DNA of 64,000 nucleotides from Ostreococcus lucimarinus CCE9901 (lineage: Eukaryota > Chlorophyta > Mamiellophyceae > Mamiellales > Bathycoccaceae). Every line of letters begins with the position of its first letter. Position 1 is the first letter of the stretch. The stretch covers positions 434,001 through 498,000 of the forward strand of contig NC_009363.1 of NCBI RefSeq assembly GCF_000092065.1. The letters run 5' to 3'. Below the pieces are notes generated by a model that made no database searches, was not told where the DNA came from, and worked only from the letters and a program-made list of their open reading frames with translations. The position numbers and the translations under genes are program-made. Below, in pieces: positions 10,401 through 19,422 of the stretch.

Positions 10401-11419
10401 ACGCTTTGATTCACGAAAAAGTTGTATTCAGCTCACTCGGCATCGCCGTCGTCGATGAACAGCATCGTTTTGGCGTGGAGCAACGCGCTGGATTATTGGC
10501 AAAAGGTAAGCTCCCACCGCACATGCTTACCATGAGCGCAACGCCGATTCCGCGCACACTCGCGATGACAAAGTTTGGCGAGATGGCTTTGAGCGTCATC
10601 GACGAGAAACCCGCTGGCCGTTTGCCAATCATCACAACGGTGTGCGGTGTCGACGAGCACTCGCAAGCCTACGATTCGATGTGCGAAGAAGTGAGCCGCG
10701 GCGGGCAGGCTTACGTCATCTTGCGTCTCGTGAACGAATCCGGATCGTCTCGCATGTCTGAAGTGAAGGGCGCGGAGGAGGAATACGCTCGTCTCGTGAG
10801 CAAGTATCCAAATGTACGATTCGGACTCTTGCACGGGCAGTTGGGCGCGGACGAAAAAGCCGCGGCGCTAGAAAAGTTTAGTTCTGGAGAAACTCAAGCC
10901 CTGGTCGCTACGTCAGTCGTTGAAGTTGGTGTGGACGTGCCGAATGCGAGCGTCATCATCATCGAAGACGCAGACGGTTTCGGTCTCGCCGCGCTTCACC
11001 AGCTTCGAGGTCGTGTCGGACGCGGCGCACGTCAGTCGAAGTGCTTCTTGTTACACTCTCCTGGCGCAGGGGAGAACGCGGAGTTGAAGGGAGATCGCGC
11101 GCGCGACCGTCTTCGTGTGCTCGAGCAATCAAACAACGGCTTCCGAATTGCCGAGAGCGATTTACAGCTCCGCGGCGCTGGCGAGCTCTTCGGCACGAAA
11201 CAAAGCGGCCAGCAGGTGAACCTGTTCCACGCATCGATGTCAACAGATCTCTATTTACTCGAAGCCGCTCGCAAGGCGGCGGCAGAGATGATTTCACGCG
11301 CCTCCTTGCAACAGGAACCACTCCCGGCGCCGGTGACGGTCGCTTTAGAAACGCGGCCCGCGTTGATCCTCGACAACGCCATCATCTCTGGCGGTGCTCA
11401 AGCAGCGGCGACGAATTGA
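7428..11419 (+). CDS. DEDDh exonuclease-RecG helicase fusion, organelle-targeted
   Basis: I read two exons, 7428..7589 and 7742..11419, giving about 1279 residues. The 152-nt intron has donor GTGCGT, branch CTGAC at 7706-7710 and acceptor ACGCAG, with matching phase. Exon 1 supplies a basic, Ala/Ser-rich transit-like peptide. Residues about 205-395 form a DnaQ-type 3'-5' exonuclease: VFDLETTGL (Exo I), HNARQFDAAF (Exo II), and HRAGTDARVL (Exo III, H-x4-D). From about 540 onward it is RecG: OB/wedge domain, Walker A GDVGCGKT, DEQH box (VVDEQHRFG), SATPIPRT, QLRGRVGRG and the C-terminal ESDLQLRGAGELFGTKQSG. RecG remodels stalled forks and recombination intermediates; here probably in plastids or mitochondria. 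If exon 1 is wrong, translation could start at 7730. Confidence 0.88.
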
Positions 11420-11578
11420 TGAAACCCTAGTATTAACAATCGAACACATAGGCTCGCGCATGTTGACCATTTAGCGCTCACGTACACGCTAAACAAATCA
11501 TTCGACGCGCGCATTTAACCCTGCTTTCGGGTATCCGAACAACCACTCGACGCATCGACCGCATACTCGCACTCAACC

Positions 11579-12818
11579 ATGTCCACCATGTCCGCTTCCC
11601 TCCGCACCACGTCAACCGTCAACTTGCGCGCCTGCACGTACGTTTTCGGTCGCGTTAGCGCGTCGCGTCGCGCGTCACGACGTCGCGCACGTCGAGTAAT
11701 CCGCCTTATCCGCCGAGGGCCGACAAACAGGGCGCTTACGACAGTGTCGCGGTGTCTTCTCGGTGCAGTGACGGCGCGATCACGAAGCGATAAAGTATAC
11801 TGACGATGAACCGCGTTTTCGTGTGATACGCAGGACCCGACGCGCTAGCGTTCGAGCGTCCCGCTCGGTCACCGTGCGCGCCGCCGCCGACTACTCGCCG
11901 AAGAAGGCCTTCTTCTTCCCGGGACAAGGCGCGCAAACGGTCGGCATGGCGAAGGAGCTGTGCGAAGAGTGCCCCGCGGCGAAGGCGATGTTTGACACCG
12001 CGTCCGGCGTGCTCGGGTACGACTTGCTCGATGTGTGCGTCAACGGCCCGGCGGAGCGCTTGAACTCGACGGCGGTTTCCCAGCCGGCGATTTACGTGTC
12101 TTCTTTGGCGGCGCTCGAAAAGATGAAGATGTCGGACGAAGGTAAGGCGATGATCGACTCCATCGACGTCGCCGCGGGCTTGTCTCTCGGCGAGTACACG
12201 GCTTTGACCTTTGCCGAGGCGTTGTCTTTCGAAGACGGCTTGAAGCTCGTGAAGATTCGCGGTGAGTCCATGCAAGAGGCTGCCGATGCCACGCCCTCCG
12301 GTATGGCGTCCGTCATCGGCCTCTCCGCGGATAAGGCCGAAGAACTCGCCGCACGCGCCGCCGCCGAGTCCGGGGCGCCGTGCTCGGTTGCCAACTACTT
12401 GTGCAACGGTAACTACGCCGTGTCCGGCGCCATCCCGGCTATCGACAAGGTTGAAGAAATCGCCAAGCCGGAATTCAAGGCGCGTATGGTCGTGCGTCTC
12501 GCCGTCGCCGGTGCGTTCCACACCGACTTCATGGCCCCGGCCGCGGACAAGCTCAAGGCTGCGCTCGAAGCGACACCGATTAAGGAGCCGCGCATCCCGG
12601 TCATTTCCAACGTCGACGTCAACCCGCACACGGACGCCGCGAGCATTCGCGCCACGTTGGCGAAGCAGCTCACCAACCCGGTGCAATGGGAAACCACGAT
12701 GACCACGCTCCTCGGTAAGGGCTTGGAGTCTGCGACGGAAGTTGGTCCGGGCAAGGTGATCAGCGGTATCATGAAGCGCGTGGATAAGGCGTTTGCGTGC
12801 GACAACTTCACCGTTTAA
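11579..12818 (+). CDS. Malonyl-CoA:ACP transacylase, plastid type II fatty-acid synthase
   Basis: Two exons, 11579..11637 and 11834..12818, give 347 residues. The intron (196 nt) has donor GTACGT, branch CTGAC at 11800-11804 and acceptor ATACGCAG; phase 2 joins cleanly. Exon 1 (MSTMSASLRTTSTVNLRACT) plus the start of exon 2 make a textbook Ser/Thr/Arg-rich chloroplast transit peptide ending near VRAAA. The mature part has FPGQGAQ, the nucleophile loop GLSLGEYTAL, the oxyanion-side Arg in KIRGESMQ, and the catalytic His in GAFHTDFM. It loads malonate onto ACP for fatty-acid synthesis. Without the intron the only start would be a GTG at 11823, unlikely in a nuclear gene. Confidence 0.93.
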
Positions 12819-12897
12819 ACTCGAACGCGTGTAATAAATTATTAGCTACAACATCCAATGGGTGCGTCATTAAATAATAGGGAAACGGATGCTACGG

Positions 12898-13959
12898 TTA
12901 CTTGACTTGTCTGATTTTGCACTCGCGCACGAGCGGAAATTTTGTTTTGATGGCTTGCGCGATGGAGAAGGCGAGCGCTTTCGGTCCTCTAAACTTCAAC
13001 ACGCACACGCCCCTTTCGAGCGACTCCACGCTCGCCTCGCCCCCGTAGCTCGCGATAGACTTTCGAAGCTTTTCCAAATGCCCCTCGATCGTCTCGATCG
13101 TCATCTCTTCCAATTCACCGCTCACGTCGACGACTTCTTCCACGGCGTCGCCGAATTTTTGCTTTAAAAGTTTTTCGATCCCCCCCTTCATCGTCGCCGA
13201 CGACGACGCGCACGTCCCGCACGCCCCATTCAACCGCACGACGATGATCTTGCCTTCAATCTTCACGAGCTCGACGTTACCACCGTCGGCGACCAAATAC
13301 GGTCGCACCTCGTCGAGCGCTTCGTCCACGTTTTCCATCGTCGGCGGCAACTTCGGCGACTCGTCCACCGCGTCCGCGTTCTCCTCTTTCGCCGCCTCCG
13401 CGAACGGACTCACCACGCTCGCGCTCGCATCCGCGCCCTCGATTCCCGTCGCGCTCACCTCCGCCTCCGCCGTCCCGCTCGCCGCCCCGTCCTCCGCGTC
13501 CCGCGCCCCGTTCGCCCCCCCCGTCTCCCCCTCTCCCAGCGCCTCCCGCCACCGTCGCGCCTCCGCGCGCAGCGTCGCTCGCGTCGCCATCGCCGCGTTC
13601 CGAAACGCCATCACGCGCGCCGTGCGCGCGCCCTCGCCGTCCCGCGCTCGCGCCGCCCGCAGCGCCGTCGCCACGTTCGTCGCGTAGTCCACCCCCGTGC
13701 ACGTCCCTCGCGCGTCGAACGTCGCGAACACCCCCGCCGGCGCGTCGCGCGCGTACAGTTCCAGCCACGCGTCGACGCTCGCGCGCGCCGTGCCGTCCTC
13801 GGCGAGCGCTCGCGGCGCGCGCGCTCGCGCCGTCGCGCGCCGACGGTCCGCGCGCGCGCGCACGCGCCGCGCCGCGACGCGCGCGTCGCGCGCGCGCGTC
13901 GGCGCGCGCGCGGGACCGCGCGACGCGACGCGCGCGTCGGCGCCTCGCGTCGCGCGCAT
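12898..13959 (-). CDS. NFU-type iron-sulfur scaffold with an N-terminal GIY-YIG-like domain
   Basis: The C-terminal 150 residues match plant plastid NFU proteins: ENVDEALDEVRPYLVADGGN, then RLNGACGTCASSSATM with the cluster-binding CxxC, then KQKFGDAV and a second degenerate NFU repeat (YGGEASVESLERGVCVLKF) lacking cysteines, as in plant NFU1-3. It would assemble and hand over Fe-S clusters in the plastid. Ahead of it (from 353-residue numbering, about 70-150) lies AGVFATFDARGTCTGV with a helical tail, resembling the degenerate GIY-YIG-like domain of plant GRXS16. Then an acidic linker. The N-terminus is a basic transit-like stretch. An in-frame ATG at 14163 would add 68 Arg-rich residues; I prefer 13959. 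Domain assignment at the C-terminus is firm, at the N-terminus tentative. Confidence 0.85.
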   Translation of the reverse strand: MRATRGADARVASRGPARAPTRARDARVAARRVRARADRRRATARARAPRALAEDGTARASVDAWLELYARDAPAGVFATFDARGTCTGVDYATNVATALRAARARDGEGARTARVMAFRNAAMATRATLRAEARRWREALGEGETGGANGARDAEDGAASGTAEAEVSATGIEGADASASVVSPFAEAAKEENADAVDESPKLPPTMENVDEALDEVRPYLVADGGNVELVKIEGKIIVVRLNGACGTCASSSATMKGGIEKLLKQKFGDAVEEVVDVSGELEEMTIETIEGHLEKLRKSIASYGGEASVESLERGVCVLKFRGPKALAFSIAQAIKTKFPLVRECKIRQVK

Positions 13960-14270
13960 CGTCGGCGCGTCGCGCGGCGTCGCGCGGCGTCGGCGTGTGC
14001 GGCGCCATCGCGCGACGCGAGTCTTCGACGCGCGAGCGCGCGCGAGCGAGCGCGAGCGCGCGAGCGACGCGCGAGCGAACGCGCGAGCGAACGCGCGAGA
14101 CGCCGCGGCGCCGACGCGACGCGCGCGCGCGAGAGGGCGACGACGCGAGAGGCGCGAAAACAAGATCGATCGCGAACGTTCGATCGACGACGCGCGCGCG
14201 GCGAGGGCTCGACGCTGAACACGAGGCGAAACGCGCGAAAGCGTCGTGAAACGCGCGCGCGCGACGCGAG
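13960..14270. promoter_or_regulatory. Divergent intergenic region between NFU and ankyrin-DHHC genes
   Basis: About 310 bp of extremely CG-rich, CpG-dense sequence with repeated GCGAGCGAACGCG and GCGCGAGCG words. It holds the start regions of both flanking genes, either as promoter or 5' UTR. Frames are open through it only because stop codons are rare at this base composition. No TATA box is evident. Confidence 0.4.
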
Positions 14271-15932
14271 ATGTCGGCGATGGATCTGCAGGGCGTCGGG
14301 CGAGAGACGCGGAAGGCGGCGGCGGAGGACGATCGCGCGGAGGACGCGCCGGCGACGAACGCGGAGGACGAGAGCGAGCTCGATATTTGGCGCGCGGCGG
14401 CGTATGGGAACGTCGACGCGATGAAACGGATGATCGATGCGGACGAAGGGTGCGTGAACGCGCCGGATGGGTCGGGATTCCGCGCGCTGCAGTGGGCGGC
14501 GCTGAATAATAGAGTCGCGGCGGCGACGTTGTTGCTCGAACGCGGGAGTTCGATAAACGCGGGGGATAACGATGGACAGACGGCGCTGCATTGGGCGTGC
14601 GTGCGAGGGTCGCTGCCGTGCGCGGAGTTGCTGCTGCGGAAAGGAGCGGAGTTGAACGCGGCGGATTCGCGGGGATACGTGCCGCTGCACGTCGCGGCGC
14701 AGTACGGTCACACCGGGATGATTTATCACTTTAAAATGCGATGGAACATCGATGTTGACGTCACCGATCACGACGGTCGAACGGCGCTGCACTGGGCGGC
14801 GTACAAAGGGTTTCCCGATCCCGTCAAGTTGTTGGTGTGCATGGACGCGGACGTGTACCGGGCGGATAAGGAAGGCTGCACCGCGCTGCACTGGGCCGCC
14901 ATCAAGGGCAAGAGCGAAGCCGCGCATTTAATAGTCCGCGCCGGCGGTTTGAACGCCATGACGGCGGTCGACGTCGACGGAAACACGGCGGAGGCGCTCG
15001 CGCTCGAGAAAGGCCATCACCTCCTGGCGAATTTCCTCGCCAAGGAGCAGCGCGCGCTTTTGAGGCGCGATAATTTTTGGACGCAAAAAGGCTTGGCTGT
15101 CGCGTGCCTCGGCCTCATCGTCGGATTGATGCTGATGTTCTCGCATTACGTCATCTTCGCCGAAGGCGTCGCCACGATGGACGTGACGTTGTCGTTTTGG
15201 TCGCTCGTCAGCCTCGCCTCGGCGAGCTGCGGATTGTACTACATGAAGCGCGTCTCGCAAGCCGACCCGGGGGTCGTCACCGCCTCTATTTTATCCTCCA
15301 TTCGCCGAGGCGCGCGACCGAGCTCGGCGGCGCATGACGTGGACGAGCGATTAAATCACGCCGAGCTTTGGGCCGGAAACTGGAACCAGCTCTGCGTGAC
15401 GTGCAAATTCGTCAAGCCGTTCGGCACGAAGCACTGCGCGGTGCGCGACAAGTGCGTGGCGCGTTTCGATCACTACTGTCCGTGGATGGGGAACACGATC
15501 GGGAAGAGAAATCACAGAGACTTCGTCATCTTTCTCATTCTCGAGTCTCTCGCCATGGCGATCGCCTTTTGCGTCGCCATCGCGCGTTTCAACGAAGAGT
15601 CTCCGACGGAGCGCTTTCGCTCCACCGGGGGCATCGCCTGCTTCGCCGTCTTCGACGCCCTCACTCTCCTCCCCGTCGCCTTGCTCACCGTCGCCCAGCT
15701 CAGTCAAGCCGCCCGGAACATCACCACCAACGAGCTCTCCAACGTCCATCGCTACGCCTACCTCAAATCCGCCGAGGGCAGGTTCGCCAATCCGTTCGAC
15801 CGCGGCTCGTTCGCGCGCAACCTTCGCGCGTTTTTCCTCGTCGGCAAGAAGGAGCCTCTGATCGACGACGTCGCCGCGCGCGGCGTCGCCGTCGGGTTCG
15901 ACGAGCGCCACCCCTTAGATCGCATCGCTTGA
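14271..15932 (+). CDS. Ankyrin-repeat DHHC-type protein S-acyltransferase (TIP1/HIP14/Akr1-like)
   Basis: The protein has 553 residues. Residues about 40-245 contain five to six ankyrin repeats (for example DNDGQTALHWACVRGSLPCA and DHDGRTALHWAAYKG). Two transmembrane helices follow at about 275-340, then the cysteine-rich domain LCVTCKFVKPFGTKHCAVRDKCVARFDHYCPWMGN, and two more helices with an NELSN motif close behind. Such enzymes palmitoylate cysteines of membrane proteins at the Golgi or plasma membrane, the ankyrin part recognising substrate. The active tetrapeptide is DHYC rather than DHHC, as in yeast Akr1, which is still active. The start chosen is the first ATG after the CG-rich promoter. 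Confidence 0.92.
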   Translation: MSAMDLQGVGRETRKAAAEDDRAEDAPATNAEDESELDIWRAAAYGNVDAMKRMIDADEGCVNAPDGSGFRALQWAALNNRVAAATLLLERGSSINAGDNDGQTALHWACVRGSLPCAELLLRKGAELNAADSRGYVPLHVAAQYGHTGMIYHFKMRWNIDVDVTDHDGRTALHWAAYKGFPDPVKLLVCMDADVYRADKEGCTALHWAAIKGKSEAAHLIVRAGGLNAMTAVDVDGNTAEALALEKGHHLLANFLAKEQRALLRRDNFWTQKGLAVACLGLIVGLMLMFSHYVIFAEGVATMDVTLSFWSLVSLASASCGLYYMKRVSQADPGVVTASILSSIRRGARPSSAAHDVDERLNHAELWAGNWNQLCVTCKFVKPFGTKHCAVRDKCVARFDHYCPWMGNTIGKRNHRDFVIFLILESLAMAIAFCVAIARFNEESPTERFRSTGGIACFAVFDALTLLPVALLTVAQLSQAARNITTNELSNVHRYAYLKSAEGRFANPFDRGSFARNLRAFFLVGKKEPLIDDVAARGVAVGFDERHPLDRIA

Positions 15933-16248
15933 TTCGTAATCAACGTTTCACAGTCGTCCCGCGCGTCCTCGTCGATCCGCCTCGTCGATCCGTCGTCGCC
16001 TCGCGCGCTCGCCTGGGTGCCCACGCCAACGGTCGTGGCATTTTCCACATCGATCGTCATCGCGCGACGCACCGTCGCGTCGACGCCGCGCCGATCGCGC
16101 GCCGCGCGCGACGCGAACGATCGACTCGAGCGCGACGCGCGACGCGCGCGCGCGACGCCGAACGAACGACGAACGACGAACGATCGAACGATCGAACGAT
16201 CGCTCGCGGTTTGAACAGATTTGAAACCGAAACGACTCGACGACGGCG
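15933..16248. other. Intergenic region with short GAACGAC/GATCGAAC tandem repeats
   Basis: This 316-bp gap follows the DHHC gene and precedes a small acidic protein. Its notable content is a run at about 16160-16203 of GAACGAC units passing into CGATCGAA units, partly palindromic (CGATCG). It may be promoter for the downstream gene. No coding potential that I would defend. Confidence 0.4.
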
Positions 16249-16752
16249 ATGCCCAACGCGACGACGCGCGGGACGACGCGGACGATCGCGGGACGCGCGA
16301 TGACGCGCGCGACGACGCGGTGCGTGACGCGCGCGCCGCCGAAACCGCGGACGCGGACGGGGAGCGACCGCGCGGTGCGAAGCGCGCCGGCGCCGGTGAG
16401 CGCGGCGCAGCGAAGAAAACCGCGAGGACGGCGATCGCGCGATGCGACGGACGACGATCGCGCGGACGATGGGAACGGTGGCGATGGTGGCGATTGGTTC
16501 GGCGGCGGCGGCGGCGGCGGCGACGGGGGCGACGGCGACGACGGCGAGGACGAGGACGCGTTTCGAATGGACGCCGACGAGTTGACGGCGTTCGAGCGCG
16601 CGTTGTTCTCGGAGATTGAGGTCATGGACGCGCACGCGTTGTACGCGTGGCAGAGCGCGTGCGCGGTGACGCTCGTCGGGTGCGTGCAGCACGTGATCGA
16701 CGTCGCCGCGGCGAGAGCGCGCGGGTTCGGCGACGCCGTCGCCTTCGCGTGA
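16249..16752 (+). CDS. Small Gly/Asp-rich protein, unknown function
   Basis: The predicted protein has 167 residues. The first 75 are Arg/Thr/Ala-rich like an organellar transit peptide, followed by a Gly/Asp-rich linker containing [17 protein letters not shown]. The conserved-looking part is the last 60 residues: an amphipathic segment DADELTAFERALFSEIEV, then YAWQSACAVTLVGCVQHVIDVAAARA, which may be a short membrane helix. The layout (transit peptide, glycine linker, hydrophobic tail) is common among small plastid membrane proteins of algae, but I recognise no family. Codon choice shifts to normal only in the last third, so the start is uncertain. Confidence 0.5.
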   Translation: MPNATTRGTTRTIAGRAMTRATTRCVTRAPPKPRTRTGSDRAVRSAPAPVSAAQRRKPRGRRSRDATDDDRADDGNGGDGGDWFGGGGGGGDGGDGDDGEDEDAFRMDADELTAFERALFSEIEVMDAHALYAWQSACAVTLVGCVQHVIDVAAARARGFGDAVAFA

Positions 16753-16915
16753 GCGATCCGAGACGACGAACCGGTCGTCCGCGCCGACGCGCGCTGTACG
16801 CTACGAAGCCATCACGTGGAGTGTTGTGCATTATCTTTTTCCGATCCACGGTGTTGTATATCAGTTGTAAACGATGCGAAGCGAACGCGTTCGTCCGCAC
16901 TTCGCCGCGCGCGCG

Positions 16916-17767
16916 ATGGCGTCGCGCCCTCGAGTCCTCGTCCTCGCCCGCGCGTCGTCCGCGTCGTCCGCGACGACGCGCGCTCCCGAGTACCGCGCCG
17001 CGGGCTATCGCACGTTCGTCGATCCATCGCCGAGCGCGAGCGCGACGCGCGTAAAGATTGACTGCGGACCCGTGCGCGCCTACACCGGCGGACGTTACGA
17101 CGGCGACACGCTCCGCGCGCCGTGGGATTCGGCGCAGACGACGCCCAAGGGCGACGGAGCGTCGAACTCGACGACGCAGCGCACGTACGTGTTCGACACG
17201 ACGCTCGCCGGGGCGAGCGAAGTGCTGAGCGTGACGGCGGCGAGGCCGCTGGGAATAATCTTCGAAGACGACGCCGACGGACGCGCGCGCGTCGCTGATT
17301 TCGTGAAAGGGAGCGATGCGGCGCGAGCGAACGACGTCGCGGCGCTGGCGCCGTTCGGAAGGCAGTGCGCGCGACGAGGGGACGTGCTGCGGGCGTTCAC
17401 GGCGACGCAGGTGGTGTATCGGACGACGGCGGCGCTGACGGGGGATTTGAGCGGTACGAAACGCGTGCGGACGCTGTTCGGCGCGGACGAGGTGCCGTGG
17501 GGGGAGGTGAGCGCGGCGTTGGCGAACGGGAGGGTGGCCGATGGGCCGATCACGTTGGTATTGGAACGCGACGGCGATCGCGAACGCGCCGAAAATTGGC
17601 CGAGAAGAGAAGAGGAGCTCGAGTTTAGGGGGTTGGGCGACGAGAGCACGCAGGCGAAGAGGCAGCGAGAACGCTTCGAATCGGATGAAGACACCGAACG
17701 GGCGAATATCGCCTTCGCGGGCGCGATCGCGGCGTTTGTTCTGTTGATCCTCGCCGGGTTCTCGTAG
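16916..17767 (+). CDS. PDZ-like, tail-anchored plastid protein, unknown function
   Basis: The protein has 283 residues from ATG 16916 (an ATG at 16874 adds 14). A Ser/Ala/Arg N-terminus looks like a transit peptide. The middle, about residues 95-205, has a PDZ-like pattern: LSVTAARPLGIIFEDD, a strand-turn ARVADFVKGSDAARA, then RRGDVLRAFTATQVVY, and a closing DGPITLVLERD strand. Such domains with a GIIFED carboxylate-binding-loop analogue are seen in plant thylakoid proteins. A charged region precedes the C-terminal hydrophobic helix AGAIAAFVLLILAGFS, fitting a tail anchor with the PDZ domain in the stroma or cytosol. Role unknown. Confidence 0.7.
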   Translation: MASRPRVLVLARASSASSATTRAPEYRAAGYRTFVDPSPSASATRVKIDCGPVRAYTGGRYDGDTLRAPWDSAQTTPKGDGASNSTTQRTYVFDTTLAGASEVLSVTAARPLGIIFEDDADGRARVADFVKGSDAARANDVAALAPFGRQCARRGDVLRAFTATQVVYRTTAALTGDLSGTKRVRTLFGADEVPWGEVSAALANGRVADGPITLVLERDGDRERAENWPRREEELEFRGLGDESTQAKRQRERFESDEDTERANIAFAGAIAAFVLLILAGFS

Positions 17768-17828
17768 AGCTGTAGAGGAGAAATCGAAATCGCGCGCGCA
17801 TTGTTTGTACATTGATTTATACATTCAT

Positions 17829-19308
17829 TTAAAGTTTCCTTCGCTCGGCTTCGACTTTTCCTTTCAGTCTTTCGTGCGTGCGGTTTCGAGACGGCGTCGG
17901 CTCCGGCGTCGTGTCGGTGTCGATGCCCACGACCGTGCCGCCGGCTATCTCCTCCGCCAGCGACGCGTCGACGCTCAGTTTGTTCGACGTGTCCAGGAAC
18001 AACATCAAGTCGCGATTTTCTTCCTCGAGTTCTTTGATTCTCGCGTCTTTTATCGCCAATTCGATCGTTTTACGCTTTTCAGCGCGCGTCGCTTCCGCCC
18101 TGAGCGTCTCGACGTTTTCAGCCAACGTATCGCTGAGCGCGTGCGCGTGCTCGAGCTCGTCGCGGAGCTGTTCAATCGACGCCACGTGCGACGCGTTCGC
18201 CTTTTGAAGCATTTTCAATTCACGTTTGGCGTCCTTCGCTTCGCTCATCGCTCGCGCCACCACGGCGGCGTTCCTACTGTCCTCGTCTTCTCGCGAGATC
18301 GTCCCCGCGCACCTCGCGTTGGCCGTCTGGAGCAAGCCTTCGAAATACTTGCGTTGCGATTCGAGCTGTGACGTCAAGAGTAAGTCGTACTCGCTCGCGA
18401 TGGCGTCGAGTTTGGACGCCACCAGCGCTTCCTCGAGTTGTGCGTCCAAATCGCCGACGTCTGGCGCGCGAATCGGCGAGCACGCCGCGCCGCTCGCGTC
18501 CGAAGACGACGCCCTTCGCGTCGACGGCGGCGGCGTCAGTTCGACGAGTCCGCTCTTGCTCTGAATCAACCGGTGCACGAAGCCATCTGAGACGTAATCC
18601 CACACGCGTTGCGTTCCGAGCTCGAGCGCGTACGTGTGATTCGTCTCCGTCCAGTGATTCACCGCGCACGCCCCCGCGTAGCGTCCGCACCGCACTTCGC
18701 CGCAAATCAAGCACACCCACAAATCGTGATCCTTACCGCACGTCGCGCACCGCGCCTTGCTCTCCGGCTCGTGCGCGTACCGACACACCGGACACGACGC
18801 GTCCGCCCACCCGCTCAGGCACTCCGCGTGAAACGCGTGTTCGCAAATCGTCGTCACTATTCCCGACGCCTCCGCGTCCAGCCTATCCAGGCACACCGGA
18901 CACGTCGGCACCTCCGTTCCCAGCGTCCCGCTCGCCTCCGCCCCCTCCTCCACGCGCACCACGCGCACCGCCACGCACGTCTCCTCCCGTCCCATCGCGT
19001 ACCTCCGCCCGTGATAATTCTCCACGAACGCGTCCGCCGCGTCGCCGTCGTCGAACTCCAGCACCGCGTCGTACGTCGACCGCGCGCCGTCGCCGCGTCC
19101 CGCCACCGCGCGCACCGACCGCGTCGTCGCCATCGCGCCCGCGACGAATCGACAGAAATCCGCGATCGCGATCGCGCTCGGCACGCCGACGACGCACGCC
19201 GCGTTCGCGTTCCGTCGCGTCGTCGTCGCGCATCCGTCGTCGCGCGTCGTCTTGAACAATCGCACGCGTCCGCGCGTCGCGCCGACCGTCGGCGCGCCGT
19301 CGGCGCGT

Positions 19309-19345
<37 letters not shown>

Positions 19346-19370
19346 GCTCGACGCGCGCGGCGTGCGCCAT
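17829..19370 (-). CDS. BRAP2-like RING / UBP-zinc-finger E3 ligase
   Basis: The protein has 513 residues. An aspartate run near the N-terminus (encoded by a GTC repeat on the plus strand) precedes a BRAP2-type RRM-like domain (about residues 40-150). A C3H2C3-type RING follows (CPVCLDRLDAEAS, CEHAFHAECL, CPVCR), then a ZnF-UBP domain (CATCGKDHDLWVCLICGEVRCGR to NHTYALELGTQRVWDY), and a long C-terminal coiled coil (about 320-480). The order RRM, RING, ZnF-UBP, coiled coil is that of human BRAP2/IMP and Arabidopsis BRIZ1/BRIZ2. It should bind ubiquitin through the UBP finger and act as an E3 ligase. Only 52 bp separate its start from that of the divergent SURF6-like gene. Confidence 0.93.
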
Positions 19371-19422
19371 CGCGACGCGCCGACGGTCGTCTTTGACGCG
19401 TCACTCTCTGACGCGCGCGTCG

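Noticed and set aside
11823-12818. Malonyl transacylase starting with GTG at 11823
   Set aside because: Nuclear genes rarely start with GTG; an upstream exon with a transit peptide and proper splice signals explains the 5' end.
18368-19255. 295-residue plus-strand Arg/Pro/Ser frame
   Set aside because: Antisense of the BRAP2-like gene, with composition bias and no domain.
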